Notes under the pieces: model-generated
Told to the model about the DNA's origin: nothing
The model's database searches: none
What the model saw: only the letters and a program-made list of their open reading frames with translations
Made by a program: the position numbers and the translations under genes
Shown: positions 34,641-43,533 of the stretch, piece by piece
Numbering within the stretch: position 1 is the stretch's first letter
Layout: every line of letters starts with the position of its first letter
Assembly (NCBI RefSeq): GCF_041909755.1
Contig: NZ_JAYRCW010000002.1
Coordinates: 13,060 to 77,059 of the forward strand
DNA length: 64,000 nucleotides
Source of the DNA: Sandaracinobacteroides sp041909755
Lineage (GTDB): Bacteria; Pseudomonadota; Alphaproteobacteria; Sphingomonadales; Sphingomonadaceae
Direction: 5' to 3'

Positions 34641-37099
34641 GCAAGAAACTGGCCGCCGCCCTTCCCGTCCGCGCGCTCGATAGGCAGGAAATAGCGCAGC
34701 GAAACCGCTTCGGACAACGCCCTCAGCCGCTCGTCCGTTTCAGACAGAAGCGCTTCGCCCACATCCCCTGCTGTCAGCCCGGCAAAGGCGGCCCGCGCCG
34801 CGCGCGACGCCCTGAGCGGGGCTTCGGGAAGGCCATCGTCGGCGAGCGGCGGCAATGCCTCGATATGGGCGTTCAACCGGTTCAGCTGGAACATCAGCGA
34901 CCGGGGATTGTCCGGATCCAGCAGCAGCAGATCGAACACGGCGTTGCGCGACGGCCGCGCCAGATAGCGGGAGCGATAGGTGATCTGGCTGTCGCACAGG
35001 TCCAGCATCACCGACAGGGCATCGCTTTCGCCCGGCGCGCGCTGCATCTGCTGCACCATCCGGCAGATCGCCAGCGCCCGTTCCAGCCGTCGGCCGATCT
35101 CCAGGAACCGCCAGGCGGGGCTTCGCACCATGTCCTCCGCGATCAGCCCGGCCAGCGCGCTGAACTGTTCGATCAGGTCCCGCACCAGCCGCTGCTGCTC
35201 GCTGCGGTCGGCCGGCACATCGGGCAGCGGCCGGCTTGCCAGCCGCCAGAAATCCGATGCGAAGCGGTCGCGCAGCGCCAGCCCCGTATCCCTCAGCGCC
35301 GCCAGCAACGAGCCCACGGAACCCGGCCGCCCCGATCCGTTTAGCGCCACCCGGCAGATCTCCGGCACCGCACGATCCGGCATTTCCGTCGGCAGGGCAT
35401 CCCAGAGGAACAGCAGCTCCGCCAGCAGCTCCCGCACGCCGGTGTCGCGCACGGCCACCGAATCCAGGTCGATGGAACTGCCCAGCATCGACCGCAGCAC
35501 CCGGACAGTCGCCTCCGCCCGTTCCAGATAGCGGCCGAACCAGAACAGATTGTCCGCCGCCTGGCTGGCAAGGATGCCACCCCCGCGCCGGATCGGCGGG
35601 TCGGCGTGAAACAGCGTCGGCAGCTGCACGCGCCCGGCTTCCTCGTCGACGATGCACACGTCGGCAGACAGATCGCCTTCGCCCATCAGCGAGGACCGCA
35701 GCCCGCCATCCGACGCGATGCGGGCAAAGCCGCCCGGCATCACCATCCACTGCCCGTCCCCGCCCCGCGCCACGAAGGCGCGCAAGGTGAAGGGCCGGGG
35801 CTCGAACCCCTCGCCCGACAGTACGGGGGTGGTGGACAGGTTCACGATCTCCTGGCCGCAGAAGTCCATCGGGCGGCGGGCCATCGCATCCAGCAGCCGG
35901 GTCCGTGCCGCACCGGACAGGTCGGCGCCCGCAACCGCGTGCGCGCCTTCCAGCCCTTCGACCTCGTCGGAAAAGGCCGGCGAGATCAGCAGGTCGTCCA
36001 GCCTGTCGCGCACAAGGGCGGCTTCGTGCGGCTGCCCGCACCACCAGGTCGCCACATTCGGCAGGATCGGCGCCTGTCCGGTCAGCCGCTGGCAGAGCGC
36101 GGGCAGGAACGCCGCGAACGCGGGCGATTCCAGCAGCTCCACGCCCGGCCAGTTCGCCATCGCCAGCCGGCCGTGCGCCCAGGCATCGAACAGATCGGGC
36201 ACACCCAGCCGGGATCGGGAATCGAACCGCAGCGGATCCAGCGCATTGGTGTCGATCCAGCGCCAGATGGCATCGATCCGCTTCGGCCCGGCGATCGTCC
36301 GCACGTAAAGGCGGCTGTCCATCACCGTCAGGTCGCGCCCCTCCACCAGCGGAATGCCCAGATAGCGCGCCAGATGCGCCTGTTCGGGATAGCTCTGGTT
36401 GAAACGCCCCGGCGTCAGCAGCGCGATCCGGGGGGAGGCCCGCTCGCTCCCCCGGGCGATCCCTTCCCGCAGTCCCGCGAAGAAGCCCGCCAGCCGCCGC
36501 ACATGGATGCCCGACAGCAGCGAACCCGTTCCGCGCGAAAGCGCAAGCCGGTTTTCCAGCGCATAGCCGATGCCGTTCGCCAGGCGCAGCCTGTCGGCCA
36601 GCACCCGCCACTGCCCGCGCGGGCCGCGCGCAAGGTCCACGGCATAGACATGCAGATAATGATCCCCGCCGGGCTTCAGCCCCACCATGTCGCGCGCGAA
36701 CCATCGGCTGCCCGTCACCACCGCCGCCGGCAGATGGCCTTCCGCCACCAGCCGCTGCGCGCCATAGATGTCCGCGATCACCTGTTCCAGCACCTCGGCC
36801 CGCTGGATCAGGCCGCGTTCCACCGTTTCCCATTCCGCCGCGCCGATGATCAGCGGCATCGGGGTCAACGGCCAGCTGCGCTCCTCCATGTCGCCCGCGA
36901 TGCGAAAGCTGAAACCCATCTCCTGCACCTGCCGCGCCAGCAGCTCATGCGGAGTCAGGCCTGCGCCGACCGCAAGATCGAACAGCGCGCCGGCGACATT
37001 CGACCATTTCTCCGCCACCGAATGCGGGGCGTGGCGAAACAGATCGCCGGCGTCGACATCCACCGGATAGTGCCGCAACCGGCTGTCCACCGGCGGCAT
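34637..37099 (-). CDS. Circularly permuted ATP-grasp fused to alpha-E domain protein
   Basis: An 820-aa fusion. Residues about 1-480 are the circularly permuted ATP-grasp type 2 domain: LIQRAEVLEQVIADIYGAQRLV, RDMVGLKPGG, LTPGRFNQSYPEQAHLARYLGIPLVEGRDL and the later FTLRAFVARGGDGQWMVMPGGFAR segment. Residues about 500-815 are the alpha-E helical domain, opening ILASQAADNLFWFGRYLERAEATVRVLRSML. Most genomes encode these as two genes; here they are one frame with no internal stop. ATP-grasp enzymes form amide bonds from carboxylates, so a peptide-ligase or amidoligase role is inferred. There is no strong Shine-Dalgarno at 37099; it follows the DUF2126 gene by 17 nt. Confidence 0.9.
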   Translation of the reverse strand: MPPVDSRLRHYPVDVDAGDLFRHAPHSVAEKWSNVAGALFDLAVGAGLTPHELLARQVQEMGFSFRIAGDMEERSWPLTPMPLIIGAAEWETVERGLIQRAEVLEQVIADIYGAQRLVAEGHLPAAVVTGSRWFARDMVGLKPGGDHYLHVYAVDLARGPRGQWRVLADRLRLANGIGYALENRLALSRGTGSLLSGIHVRRLAGFFAGLREGIARGSERASPRIALLTPGRFNQSYPEQAHLARYLGIPLVEGRDLTVMDSRLYVRTIAGPKRIDAIWRWIDTNALDPLRFDSRSRLGVPDLFDAWAHGRLAMANWPGVELLESPAFAAFLPALCQRLTGQAPILPNVATWWCGQPHEAALVRDRLDDLLISPAFSDEVEGLEGAHAVAGADLSGAARTRLLDAMARRPMDFCGQEIVNLSTTPVLSGEGFEPRPFTLRAFVARGGDGQWMVMPGGFARIASDGGLRSSLMGEGDLSADVCIVDEEAGRVQLPTLFHADPPIRRGGGILASQAADNLFWFGRYLERAEATVRVLRSMLGSSIDLDSVAVRDTGVRELLAELLFLWDALPTEMPDRAVPEICRVALNGSGRPGSVGSLLAALRDTGLALRDRFASDFWRLASRPLPDVPADRSEQQRLVRDLIEQFSALAGLIAEDMVRSPAWRFLEIGRRLERALAICRMVQQMQRAPGESDALSVMLDLCDSQITYRSRYLARPSRNAVFDLLLLDPDNPRSLMFQLNRLNAHIEALPPLADDGLPEAPLRASRAARAAFAGLTAGDVGEALLSETDERLRALSEAVSLRYFLPIERADGKGGGQFLA

Positions 37100-37116
37100 G
37101 GATACAATGGCCGCGG

Positions 37117-40100
37117 TCAGCGTCCGTCCCCCCGGGGTGCAGCCCGCCTGAGGTCCAGCGACATCGGGAACTCGCCCGGCAGCTCCTCCGCCGGCATCTC
37201 GCGCGCGCCGGGCGAATGGCCATGATCCTGAAAGCGGCTCCGGCGCCGCGCTTCCGCCTCATAGCCGTTCACCGGCACATCGTCATAGGATCGCCCGCCC
37301 GGGTGCGCGACATGATAGACGCAGCCGCCCAGTGAACGGCCGTTCCAGCTGTCGAGGATGTCGAAGGTCAGCGGCGCCTGCGCCTTCATCAGAGGGTGCA
37401 GGCAGTTGGCAGGCGCCCAGGCCTTGTAGCGCACCCCGCCCACGGCCTCGCCGGACACGCCCGTCGGGTGCATCGGAACCCGCCGCCCGTTGCAGCTGAT
37501 GATGTGGCGGCCGGGCACCAGCCCCGTCGCGCGCAGCTGAAGCCGTTCGGTCGAGCTGTCCACATAACGCACCGTGCCGCCGATCGCGCCGGTTTCCCCC
37601 AGCACGTTCCACGGCTCCAGTGCATGGGAAACTTCCAGAGAAACGCCGCCGCCCTCCACCACCCCATGCACCGGGAAGCGGAACTGGCGCTGCGCCTCGA
37701 ACCAGACGGGATCGAAATCAAAGCCCGCCTCGCGCAGATCCGCCAGCACCTCCAGGAAATCGGCCCACACGAAATGCCCCAGCATGAAGCGGTCGTGCAG
37801 CGCCGTGCCCCAGCGCACCAGATGGCCCTCGCGCGGCTGCTTCCAGAACATCGCCGTCAGCGCGCGCAGCAACAGCTGCTGTGCAAGGCTCATCTTCGCG
37901 TCCGGCGGCATCTCGAAGCCGCGAAATTCCACCAGCCCCAGCCGCCCTGTCGGGCCATCGGGGGAAAACAGCTTGTCGATGCAGATCTCGGTGCGGTGGG
38001 TGTTGCCCGTCACATCCACCAGCAGGTTGCGGAACAGCCGGTCCACCACCCACGGCAGCGGCTGGCCCGCCTGCGGCCCCGGCACCTGCGCCAGCGCGAT
38101 TTCCAGCTCGTACAGGCTGTCGTGCCGGGCCTCGTCGATGCGCGGGGCCTGGCTGGTCGGGCCGATGAACAGGCCGGAAAACAGGTACGACAGCGAAGGG
38201 TGCCGCTGCCAGTAGAGGACGAAGCTCTTCAGCAGGTCCGGGCGGCGGATGAAGGGGCTGTCGGCGATGCTGGCGCCGCCAAGCACGATATGGTTGCCCC
38301 CGCCCGTGCCGACAGAGCGGCCGTCCACCATGAACTTGTCGGCCGTCAGCGCGCAGCTGCGGGCGCAATCATACAACGTCTCCGTCACCTCGACGAGCTC
38401 GCGCCAGCTGCCAGTGGGGTGGATGTTCACTTCGATCACGCCCGGATCCGGCGTCACTTTCAGCACGATCAGGCGCGGGTCCGGCGGCGGCGGATAGCCC
38501 TCGATCCTGACCGGCAGGCCGCTCTCTTCGGCCACCGTCTCGATGGCGGCCACAAGATCCAGATAATCCTCCAGCGATTCCACCGGCGGGATGAAGACGG
38601 ACAGATGATCACCGCGCGGCTCGACAGTGACGGCAGTTCTGACAGCGCCTTCGATCGCCACCTGCTCCACCCGCTGCTGCGCGGCGCCTGCCGGGCCTTC
38701 CACGGCGATGGCGGCCTGTTCAGCCAGCGCCTCGCGGACCTGTTCGCCGCGCTCCACCTGCTCGGCGCGGAAATCGGCGAGCGGCCGGCGCGGCTCCGCC
38801 GTGTCGCGCGGGTGGATGTAGGGATAGGCCGATTCCGGCACATACGGCAGCGACCCGAGCGGCAGGCGATAGCCCAGCGAACTGTCCCCCGGCACCGCAA
38901 ACAGCGCGCCGCGCCGCACCTTCCACTGCTCGCTCCGCCACCGCGGCATCGGCGACGCAGCAGCCTGCCAGCGCTGAACCGGCAGCACATAGCCCACCGG
39001 CTTCGAAAGCCCGCGCTGGAAGGTTCGCATGAAGCGTTCGCGCACTTCCGGATCATCCAGCGCCGGATCGTCGGGTTTCGTGTTGGCCGGCAGTTCCGCC
39101 TCCTTCACGATCCACTCAACGGCATCCTCATACACCGGCTGCACGAAGCCGGCTTCCAGCCCCAGATTGCCGGCCGCCGCCTTCAGGAAGCGCTCGGCAG
39201 AGCCGCAATCCACCTCCACCTCCGCCACTTCGTCGGGCATCCGCACTCCGGCCAGCAGCGCCTCGTCGCGCCAGATCGGCACGCCATCCCTGCGCCAATA
39301 GATGGAATAGCCCCAGCGCGGCAGGCTCTCGCCCGGATACCATTTGCCTTGCCCATGATGCAGCAGCGATCCGGGCGCGAACTTCGCCCGCAACATTCGG
39401 ATCAGCCGGTCGGCATAGGCGGCCTTGGTGGGGCCGACAGCGGCGCTGTTCCATTCCGGGGCCTGAAAGTCGCTGTCGGCGATGAAGGTGGGTTCGCCGC
39501 CCATCGTCAGCCGCACGTCCAGCGCCTGAAGTTCGGCATCAACCTTGTCGCCCAGCGCCAGCAGCGCGGCCCAGCGGCCATCGGTGAAGGGCCTGGTGAT
39601 GCGCACGGCCTCGGCAATGCGCGACACGCTCATCTCGAAATGGAAATCCACCTCGGCCGGCTCCGCCAGCCCGGTAATCGGCGCGGCAGAGCGATAGTGC
39701 GGCGTTGCGGCCAGCGGGATATGCCCTTCGCCCGCGAACAGGCCCGATGTCGGGTCCATCCCCACCCAGCCAGCGCCGGGGATATAGGCTTCCGCCCAGG
39801 CGTGCAGGTCGGTGAAATCCGCTTCAGGCCCTTTCGGCCCCACCTTCGGCTCCACATCGGCCTTCATCTGGATCAGGTAGCCGGATACGAACCGTGCCGC
39901 GAACCCCAGCCGCCGCAGCAGCTGCACCAGCAGCCAGGAACTGTCCCGGCAAGAGCCCGTCCCCAGCGTCAGCGTGTCTTCCGGCGCCTGCACGCCCGGC
40001 TCCATCCGCACCACATAGCCCACGCGCGATTGCAACGCCTGGTTCACCGCCACAAGGAAGTCGATGGTGCGTCCCGAATGGCCGGCGAATTCGGCCACCA

Positions 40101-40485
40101 GCGCCTCGAACGCGGCCCCCGTCTCGGTCGCCTCGAAATAGGCGGCCAGATCCTCCTTCAAGGCCGGGTCATAGCCGAAGGGCATTTCCTCCGCCTGCGG
40201 GTCCAGGAAGAAATCGAACGGGTTGATCACGGCGAGGTCGGCGAGCAGGTCCACCTCGATCTGGAAATGATCGACCTTCTCCGGAAACACGATCCGCGCC
40301 TGCCAGTTGCCGTGCGGATCCTGCTGCCAGTTCAGGAAATGGTTCGAAGGGCTGATCTTCAGCGAATAGTTGGGCACGGCCGTGCGGCTGTGCGGGGCCG
40401 GGCGCAGCCGCACGATCTGCGGCCCCAGCGCAATGGGCCGGCTATAGCGATAGCGGGTCAGATGGTGCAGGCCGGCCTTGATCAT
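37117..40485 (-). CDS. Transglutaminase-DUF2126 large protein
   Basis: A 1,122-aa protein. Residues 1-300 hold a bacterial transglutaminase N-domain (LHHLTRYRYSRPIALGPQIVRLRPAP) and a core with Cys in GTGSCRDSSW, His in DLHAWAEAY and Asp in MDPTSG. The remaining 800 residues are DUF2126, with ALDVRLTMGGEPTF, a GGGNHIVLGG loop and LVEFRGFEMPPDAKMSLAQQLLLRAL; DUF2126 resembles glutamine-synthetase/GCS-type amidoligases. It is the large partner of the downstream ATP-grasp and transglutaminase genes. The ATG at 40485 matches the family start; an upstream in-frame ATG at 40515 would overlap a palindrome. Function is uncharacterised experimentally. Confidence 0.9.
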   Translation of the reverse strand: MIKAGLHHLTRYRYSRPIALGPQIVRLRPAPHSRTAVPNYSLKISPSNHFLNWQQDPHGNWQARIVFPEKVDHFQIEVDLLADLAVINPFDFFLDPQAEEMPFGYDPALKEDLAAYFEATETGAAFEALVAEFAGHSGRTIDFLVAVNQALQSRVGYVVRMEPGVQAPEDTLTLGTGSCRDSSWLLVQLLRRLGFAARFVSGYLIQMKADVEPKVGPKGPEADFTDLHAWAEAYIPGAGWVGMDPTSGLFAGEGHIPLAATPHYRSAAPITGLAEPAEVDFHFEMSVSRIAEAVRITRPFTDGRWAALLALGDKVDAELQALDVRLTMGGEPTFIADSDFQAPEWNSAAVGPTKAAYADRLIRMLRAKFAPGSLLHHGQGKWYPGESLPRWGYSIYWRRDGVPIWRDEALLAGVRMPDEVAEVEVDCGSAERFLKAAAGNLGLEAGFVQPVYEDAVEWIVKEAELPANTKPDDPALDDPEVRERFMRTFQRGLSKPVGYVLPVQRWQAAASPMPRWRSEQWKVRRGALFAVPGDSSLGYRLPLGSLPYVPESAYPYIHPRDTAEPRRPLADFRAEQVERGEQVREALAEQAAIAVEGPAGAAQQRVEQVAIEGAVRTAVTVEPRGDHLSVFIPPVESLEDYLDLVAAIETVAEESGLPVRIEGYPPPPDPRLIVLKVTPDPGVIEVNIHPTGSWRELVEVTETLYDCARSCALTADKFMVDGRSVGTGGGNHIVLGGASIADSPFIRRPDLLKSFVLYWQRHPSLSYLFSGLFIGPTSQAPRIDEARHDSLYELEIALAQVPGPQAGQPLPWVVDRLFRNLLVDVTGNTHRTEICIDKLFSPDGPTGRLGLVEFRGFEMPPDAKMSLAQQLLLRALTAMFWKQPREGHLVRWGTALHDRFMLGHFVWADFLEVLADLREAGFDFDPVWFEAQRQFRFPVHGVVEGGGVSLEVSHALEPWNVLGETGAIGGTVRYVDSSTERLQLRATGLVPGRHIISCNGRRVPMHPTGVSGEAVGGVRYKAWAPANCLHPLMKAQAPLTFDILDSWNGRSLGGCVYHVAHPGGRSYDDVPVNGYEAEARRRSRFQDHGHSPGAREMPAEELPGEFPMSLDLRRAAPRGDGR

Positions 40486-40516
40486 CGCCGGATTGTGCGT
40501 CGCAGGCTGCTGCATC

Positions 40517-40532
40517 GCAACAATATTGTTGC
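40517..40532. promoter_or_regulatory. Perfect 16-bp palindrome upstream of the DUF2126 operon
   Basis: GCAACAATATTGTTGC is a perfect palindrome, AT-rich in a GC-rich setting, 31 bp before the DUF2126 start and downstream of trxC. It is a strong candidate operator or protein-binding site for the three-gene amidoligase/transglutaminase operon. No regulator is encoded next to it. Confidence 0.5.
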
Positions 40533-40582
40533 CGTCGGCCGCCCTTACGGACCAGCGCGCCGCCTGCCCATCTATCCGGGGC

Positions 40583-41008
40583 CTAAAGCGCCCGTCCGGC
40601 GAAGGCGCGGATCTGCGGCAGGGACAGCGCGCCCGAAACGCGGTCAACCTCCCGCCCGCCCTTCAACAGCAGCATTGTCGGAACCGATTGGATGCCCAGC
40701 GCCGCGGCCAGCGCGGGCGCGGCATCGATGTCCACCTTGGCCAGCCGGATGCGCGGCTCCAGCTCTGCGGCAGCGGCTTCGAAGGCCGGGGCCATCGCCC
40801 GGCACGGCCCGCACCATTGCGCCCAGAAATCCACCAGCAGCGGCAGCGTTCCGCGATCCCGGTGCAGGCGGAACCCGGCCTCGTCCAGTTGCAGCGCGCG
40901 GCCCGTGAACAGGGGCGATTTGCAGCGCCCGCAGGTCGGCCTGTCGGCCAGGCGCCCGGTGGGCACCCGGTTCACCGCGCCGCATCCGGGGCAGGGCAGT
41001 TGTTCCAT
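40583..41008 (-). CDS. trxC: Thioredoxin 2
   Basis: A 141-aa thioredoxin with the TrxC-specific N-terminal zinc finger (Cys6, Cys9 and Cys26, Cys29) and active site WCGPC (65-69), followed by the cis-Pro in QSVPTML. It reduces protein disulfides and persulfides in the cytoplasm, and the zinc finger is redox-sensitive. It starts 4 nt after the ArsR gene, as the last member of the cydA-cydB-cydX-methyltransferase-arsR-trxC operon. Length matches E. coli TrxC (139 aa). Confidence 0.95.
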   Translation of the reverse strand: MEQLPCPGCGAVNRVPTGRLADRPTCGRCKSPLFTGRALQLDEAGFRLHRDRGTLPLLVDFWAQWCGPCRAMAPAFEAAAAELEPRIRLAKVDIDAAPALAAALGIQSVPTMLLLKGGREVDRVSGALSLPQIRAFAGRAL

Positions 41009-41012
41009 CGTC

Positions 41013-41396
41013 TCAATCCCCGATCGGCTGCATGTCCAGCCGGGAGGCCGGCAGCCCGGCGTCGCACACGTCGCACAACGCCTCCATCACCGCGCGCACC
41101 CGCGCATCGGCCAGGCGGTAGCGAACCTGCTGCCCTTCGCGCTGCGGCGCAACGACACCGGATTCGCGCAGAAGCGCCAGATGCTGCGAGACGCGTGATT
41201 GCGAAAGCCCGGTCAGCGCCACCATCTCCCCCACCGTGGGGCGGCGCCCGCCGTCCATGTCGCTCATGCCCATGCGGCACAGCATCCGCAGCCGGTCTGG
41301 ATTGGCGAGCAGCTTCAGCACCCGGGCCATCGCATCGGCATCGCGCCCCAGCGGCATCATCTCGCCCTCCTCGGGCGGTGCATGTGCAGTCATCAT
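41013..41396 (-). CDS. ArsR-family regulator with SqrR/BigR-like cysteines
   Basis: A 127-aa winged helix protein (numbered from the first ATG at 41396). ANPDRLRMLCRMG holds Cys40; PTVGEMVALTGLSQSRVSQHLALLRESGVV is the helix-turn-helix; LCDVC near the C-terminus holds Cys108 and Cys111. A cysteine in the RLxxLC helix paired with one in the last helix is the arrangement of the persulfide sensors SqrR, BigR and YgaV. A second ATG at 41360 has GGAGG five nt upstream and may be the true start (115 aa); the cysteine pair is kept either way. It sits inside the cytochrome bd operon, so sulfide or redox control of respiration is inferred. Confidence 0.85.
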   Translation of the reverse strand: MMTAHAPPEEGEMMPLGRDADAMARVLKLLANPDRLRMLCRMGMSDMDGGRRPTVGEMVALTGLSQSRVSQHLALLRESGVVAPQREGQQVRYRLADARVRAVMEALCDVCDAGLPASRLDMQPIGD

Positions 41397-41409
41397 CGTA
41401 TCGCGTCTC

Positions 41410-42252
41410 TCATTGCCTGCGGGCCGAAAGCAGCCAGACCGCAGCGTCCATCGGCACACCCTCGTCTGTCGCCACGCCCGCATACAGGTCTTCCAGCGCC
41501 GCCGTGGCCGCCGCCAGCACACCTGGCCCGGCCGCCTCGGCCAGTTCGCCGACAGAAAAAGCCCCAAGGGCAAAGGCGGCCGCCCGGGCCGGTGTCGCCC
41601 CCGGCCCGCCCACCAGCATCGGCTGTTCCAGCAGCTGCCGGTCAAAGCCGGTGAAACCGGCCTCTTCCAGCAGCGCCCGGTGAAAATCCGGATCCGACAG
41701 CTGGAACGGCCCGGGTGCCAGCGGCTCGGCCTTTGGCAGCTCCACATGCGCGCCCACCACGCGCCGCATCTCCATCATCCAGGGATTGCGGCGGGGTTCC
41801 GCCCACACCGCCATGTTCAGCTGCGCGCCCGGCGCCAGCAACGACGCCAGGTGCCGGAACGCCGCCGGCGGGTCCGCGAAGAACATCACGCCGAAGCGCG
41901 ACATCAGTCGGTCGAAGGGTCCGCCGCCGGGCCGGGCGGTCGCCGCATCCCCCACCTCGAACCGCACCTGCGGCAGGCCTGTGGCGCGTCGCACCGCTTC
42001 GGCCACCAGCGCGGGGGAAATATCCAGCCCCAGCGCCAGCCCCTGCGGCCCGACCGCCTCGCCGATCCGCCGTGTGGTCCAGCCGCCGCCGCAGCCGATG
42101 TCCAGCACCCGCTCTCCGGCGCGGATGCCGGCCCGATCCACCAGCGCCGCACCAAAGGCGGCCAGCTGGGCTTCCATCAGATCGACATCGCGCAGCCAGC
42201 GAAGCCCGCGCTCCCCCGACCAGTCCTCGGGCATCTGTGCGGCGGCGCTCAT
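41410..42252 (-). CDS. Class I SAM-dependent methyltransferase
   Basis: A 280-aa methyltransferase with motif I VLDIGCGGGWTT (about 49-60), acidic residue LGLDIS at the end of beta-2 and motif post-I VGDAATARPGGGPFD. The C-terminal half has no clear specificity signature, so small-molecule methylation is all that can be said. The ATG at 42250-42252 overlaps the cydX stop (ATGA); a GTG two codons earlier is less likely. It lies between cydX and arsR within the bd-oxidase operon, an unusual place. A thiol or sulfide methyltransferase role would fit the sulfur-linked neighbours but is speculation. Confidence 0.85.
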   Translation of the reverse strand: MSAAAQMPEDWSGERGLRWLRDVDLMEAQLAAFGAALVDRAGIRAGERVLDIGCGGGWTTRRIGEAVGPQGLALGLDISPALVAEAVRRATGLPQVRFEVGDAATARPGGGPFDRLMSRFGVMFFADPPAAFRHLASLLAPGAQLNMAVWAEPRRNPWMMEMRRVVGAHVELPKAEPLAPGPFQLSDPDFHRALLEEAGFTGFDRQLLEQPMLVGGPGATPARAAAFALGAFSVGELAEAAGPGVLAAATAALEDLYAGVATDEGVPMDAAVWLLSARRQ

Positions 42253-42362
42253 TTCCACCAGGGCTCGCCATCGTCGTCGGCATGAAATTCATGCCACATC
42301 CCGTTCAGGATGCCGAACCCCACCGCGAGGCCGAGGCCGAGAACCCATGTGAAATACCACAT
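42249..42362 (-). CDS. cydX: Cytochrome bd small subunit CydX
   Basis: A 37-aa single-helix membrane peptide beginning MWYFTWVLGLGLAVGFGILNG, with charged C-terminal tail, matching CydX of the cydAB operon in wording, length and position (11 nt after cydB). It stabilises the oxidase and heme b595/d site. AAGGG lies 7 nt upstream of its ATG. Confidence 0.9.
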   Translation of the reverse strand: MWYFTWVLGLGLAVGFGILNGMWHEFHADDDGEPWWK

Positions 42363-42373
42363 CGCGGACCCTT

Positions 42374-43522
42374 TCAGTAGTAATCGCCCGAGGAGCGGAC
42401 CTGTTCCGTCGTCACCCGCCCGAACAGCACCTTGAACACCCAGGCCGTGTACAGCAGCACCAGCGGCAGCAGGATCACCGTCGCCAGCAGCATGATCCAC
42501 AAGGTGAGGTGGCTGGACGAGGCATTCCAGACCGTGAGGCTGGAGGACGGATCGACCGTGCTGGGCAGGATCACGGGGAACATCGACAGGCCCACGGTGG
42601 AAATGATGCCGACAACGGCAGCGGACGACCCGATGAAGACACCCTTATCCCAGCGCCGGGCGATGCCCAGCATGGCCAGCGCCGTTCCGGCAAAGCCCAG
42701 AACCGGGGCCAGCAGCATCCAGGGGTGGGCGGCATAATTCTTCACCCAGGCGCCCGGCGACGCCACCGCGCCGTGCAGCAACGGGTTTGAGGGGCCGTTC
42801 GGATCCACGCCGGCCGCGATCTCCACCCCCATGTCGCCCATCGCCACGAACAGCCCGCCGCCCGCGAACAGCAGCAGGCTCAGCACGCCTGCCCATTGCC
42901 CCAGCCGGCGCGCCCGGTCCAGCACGGGCCCATGCTCGATCTTCAGGCTGAGCCACCCGGCCCCGTGCAGCACCAGCATCGAGACAGAGAGCAGCCCGGC
43001 GAGCAACGTGAAGGGGGAGAACAGGTCCATGAGCCCGCCATCCCAGAAGGCGCGAAGGTCGCTGTCCAGGTGGAACGGCACGCCCTTCAGCACGTTGCCG
43101 ACCGCCACGCCGAACACCAGCGCGGGCACGAAACCGCCCACGAACAGCGCCCAGTCCCAACGGGCGCGCCAGGCCGGATCATCCTTCTTCGACCGGTATT
43201 TGAAGCCGACAGGTCGCAGGATCAGCGCCATCAGCACCAGGAACATCGCGAGATAAAATCCGGAAAAGCTGATCGCATACACATGCGGCCAGGCCGCGAA
43301 GATCGCGCCGCCGCCCAGGATGAACCACACCTGGTTGCCTTCCCAGGTCGCGCCGATCGAGTTGATCACCAGCCGCCGCTCCTCGTCGGTGCGGGCGACG
43401 AAGGGCAGTACGGCAGCCACCCCCAGATCGAAACCGTCCGTCAGCGCGAACCCGATCAGCAGCACCCCCAGCAGCAGCCACCAGATCAGGCGAAGCGTCT
43501 CATAGTCGAAGGGAATGGGCAT
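42374..43522 (-). CDS. cydB: Cytochrome bd ubiquinol oxidase subunit II
   Basis: A 382-aa integral membrane protein with about eight helices. LIWWLLLGVLLIGFALTDGFDLGVAAVLPF is the CydB N-terminus and WEGNQVWFILGGGAIFAAWP the second-helix motif. It pairs with CydA to form the bd oxidase, reducing O2 with ubiquinol electrons. The ATG at 43522 has GGAGAGAGG upstream; an earlier in-frame codon is weaker. It starts 11 nt after cydA. Confidence 0.95.
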   Translation of the reverse strand: MPIPFDYETLRLIWWLLLGVLLIGFALTDGFDLGVAAVLPFVARTDEERRLVINSIGATWEGNQVWFILGGGAIFAAWPHVYAISFSGFYLAMFLVLMALILRPVGFKYRSKKDDPAWRARWDWALFVGGFVPALVFGVAVGNVLKGVPFHLDSDLRAFWDGGLMDLFSPFTLLAGLLSVSMLVLHGAGWLSLKIEHGPVLDRARRLGQWAGVLSLLLFAGGGLFVAMGDMGVEIAAGVDPNGPSNPLLHGAVASPGAWVKNYAAHPWMLLAPVLGFAGTALAMLGIARRWDKGVFIGSSAAVVGIISTVGLSMFPVILPSTVDPSSSLTVWNASSSHLTLWIMLLATVILLPLVLLYTAWVFKVLFGRVTTEQVRSSGDYY

Positions 43523-43533
43523 CGCCTCTCTCC

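Noticed and set aside
37396..40908. An 1,170-codon plus-strand open frame opposite the DUF2126 gene
   Set aside because: Composition is His/Arg/Gln-rich with no domain, and the minus strand shows clear transglutaminase and DUF2126 motifs.
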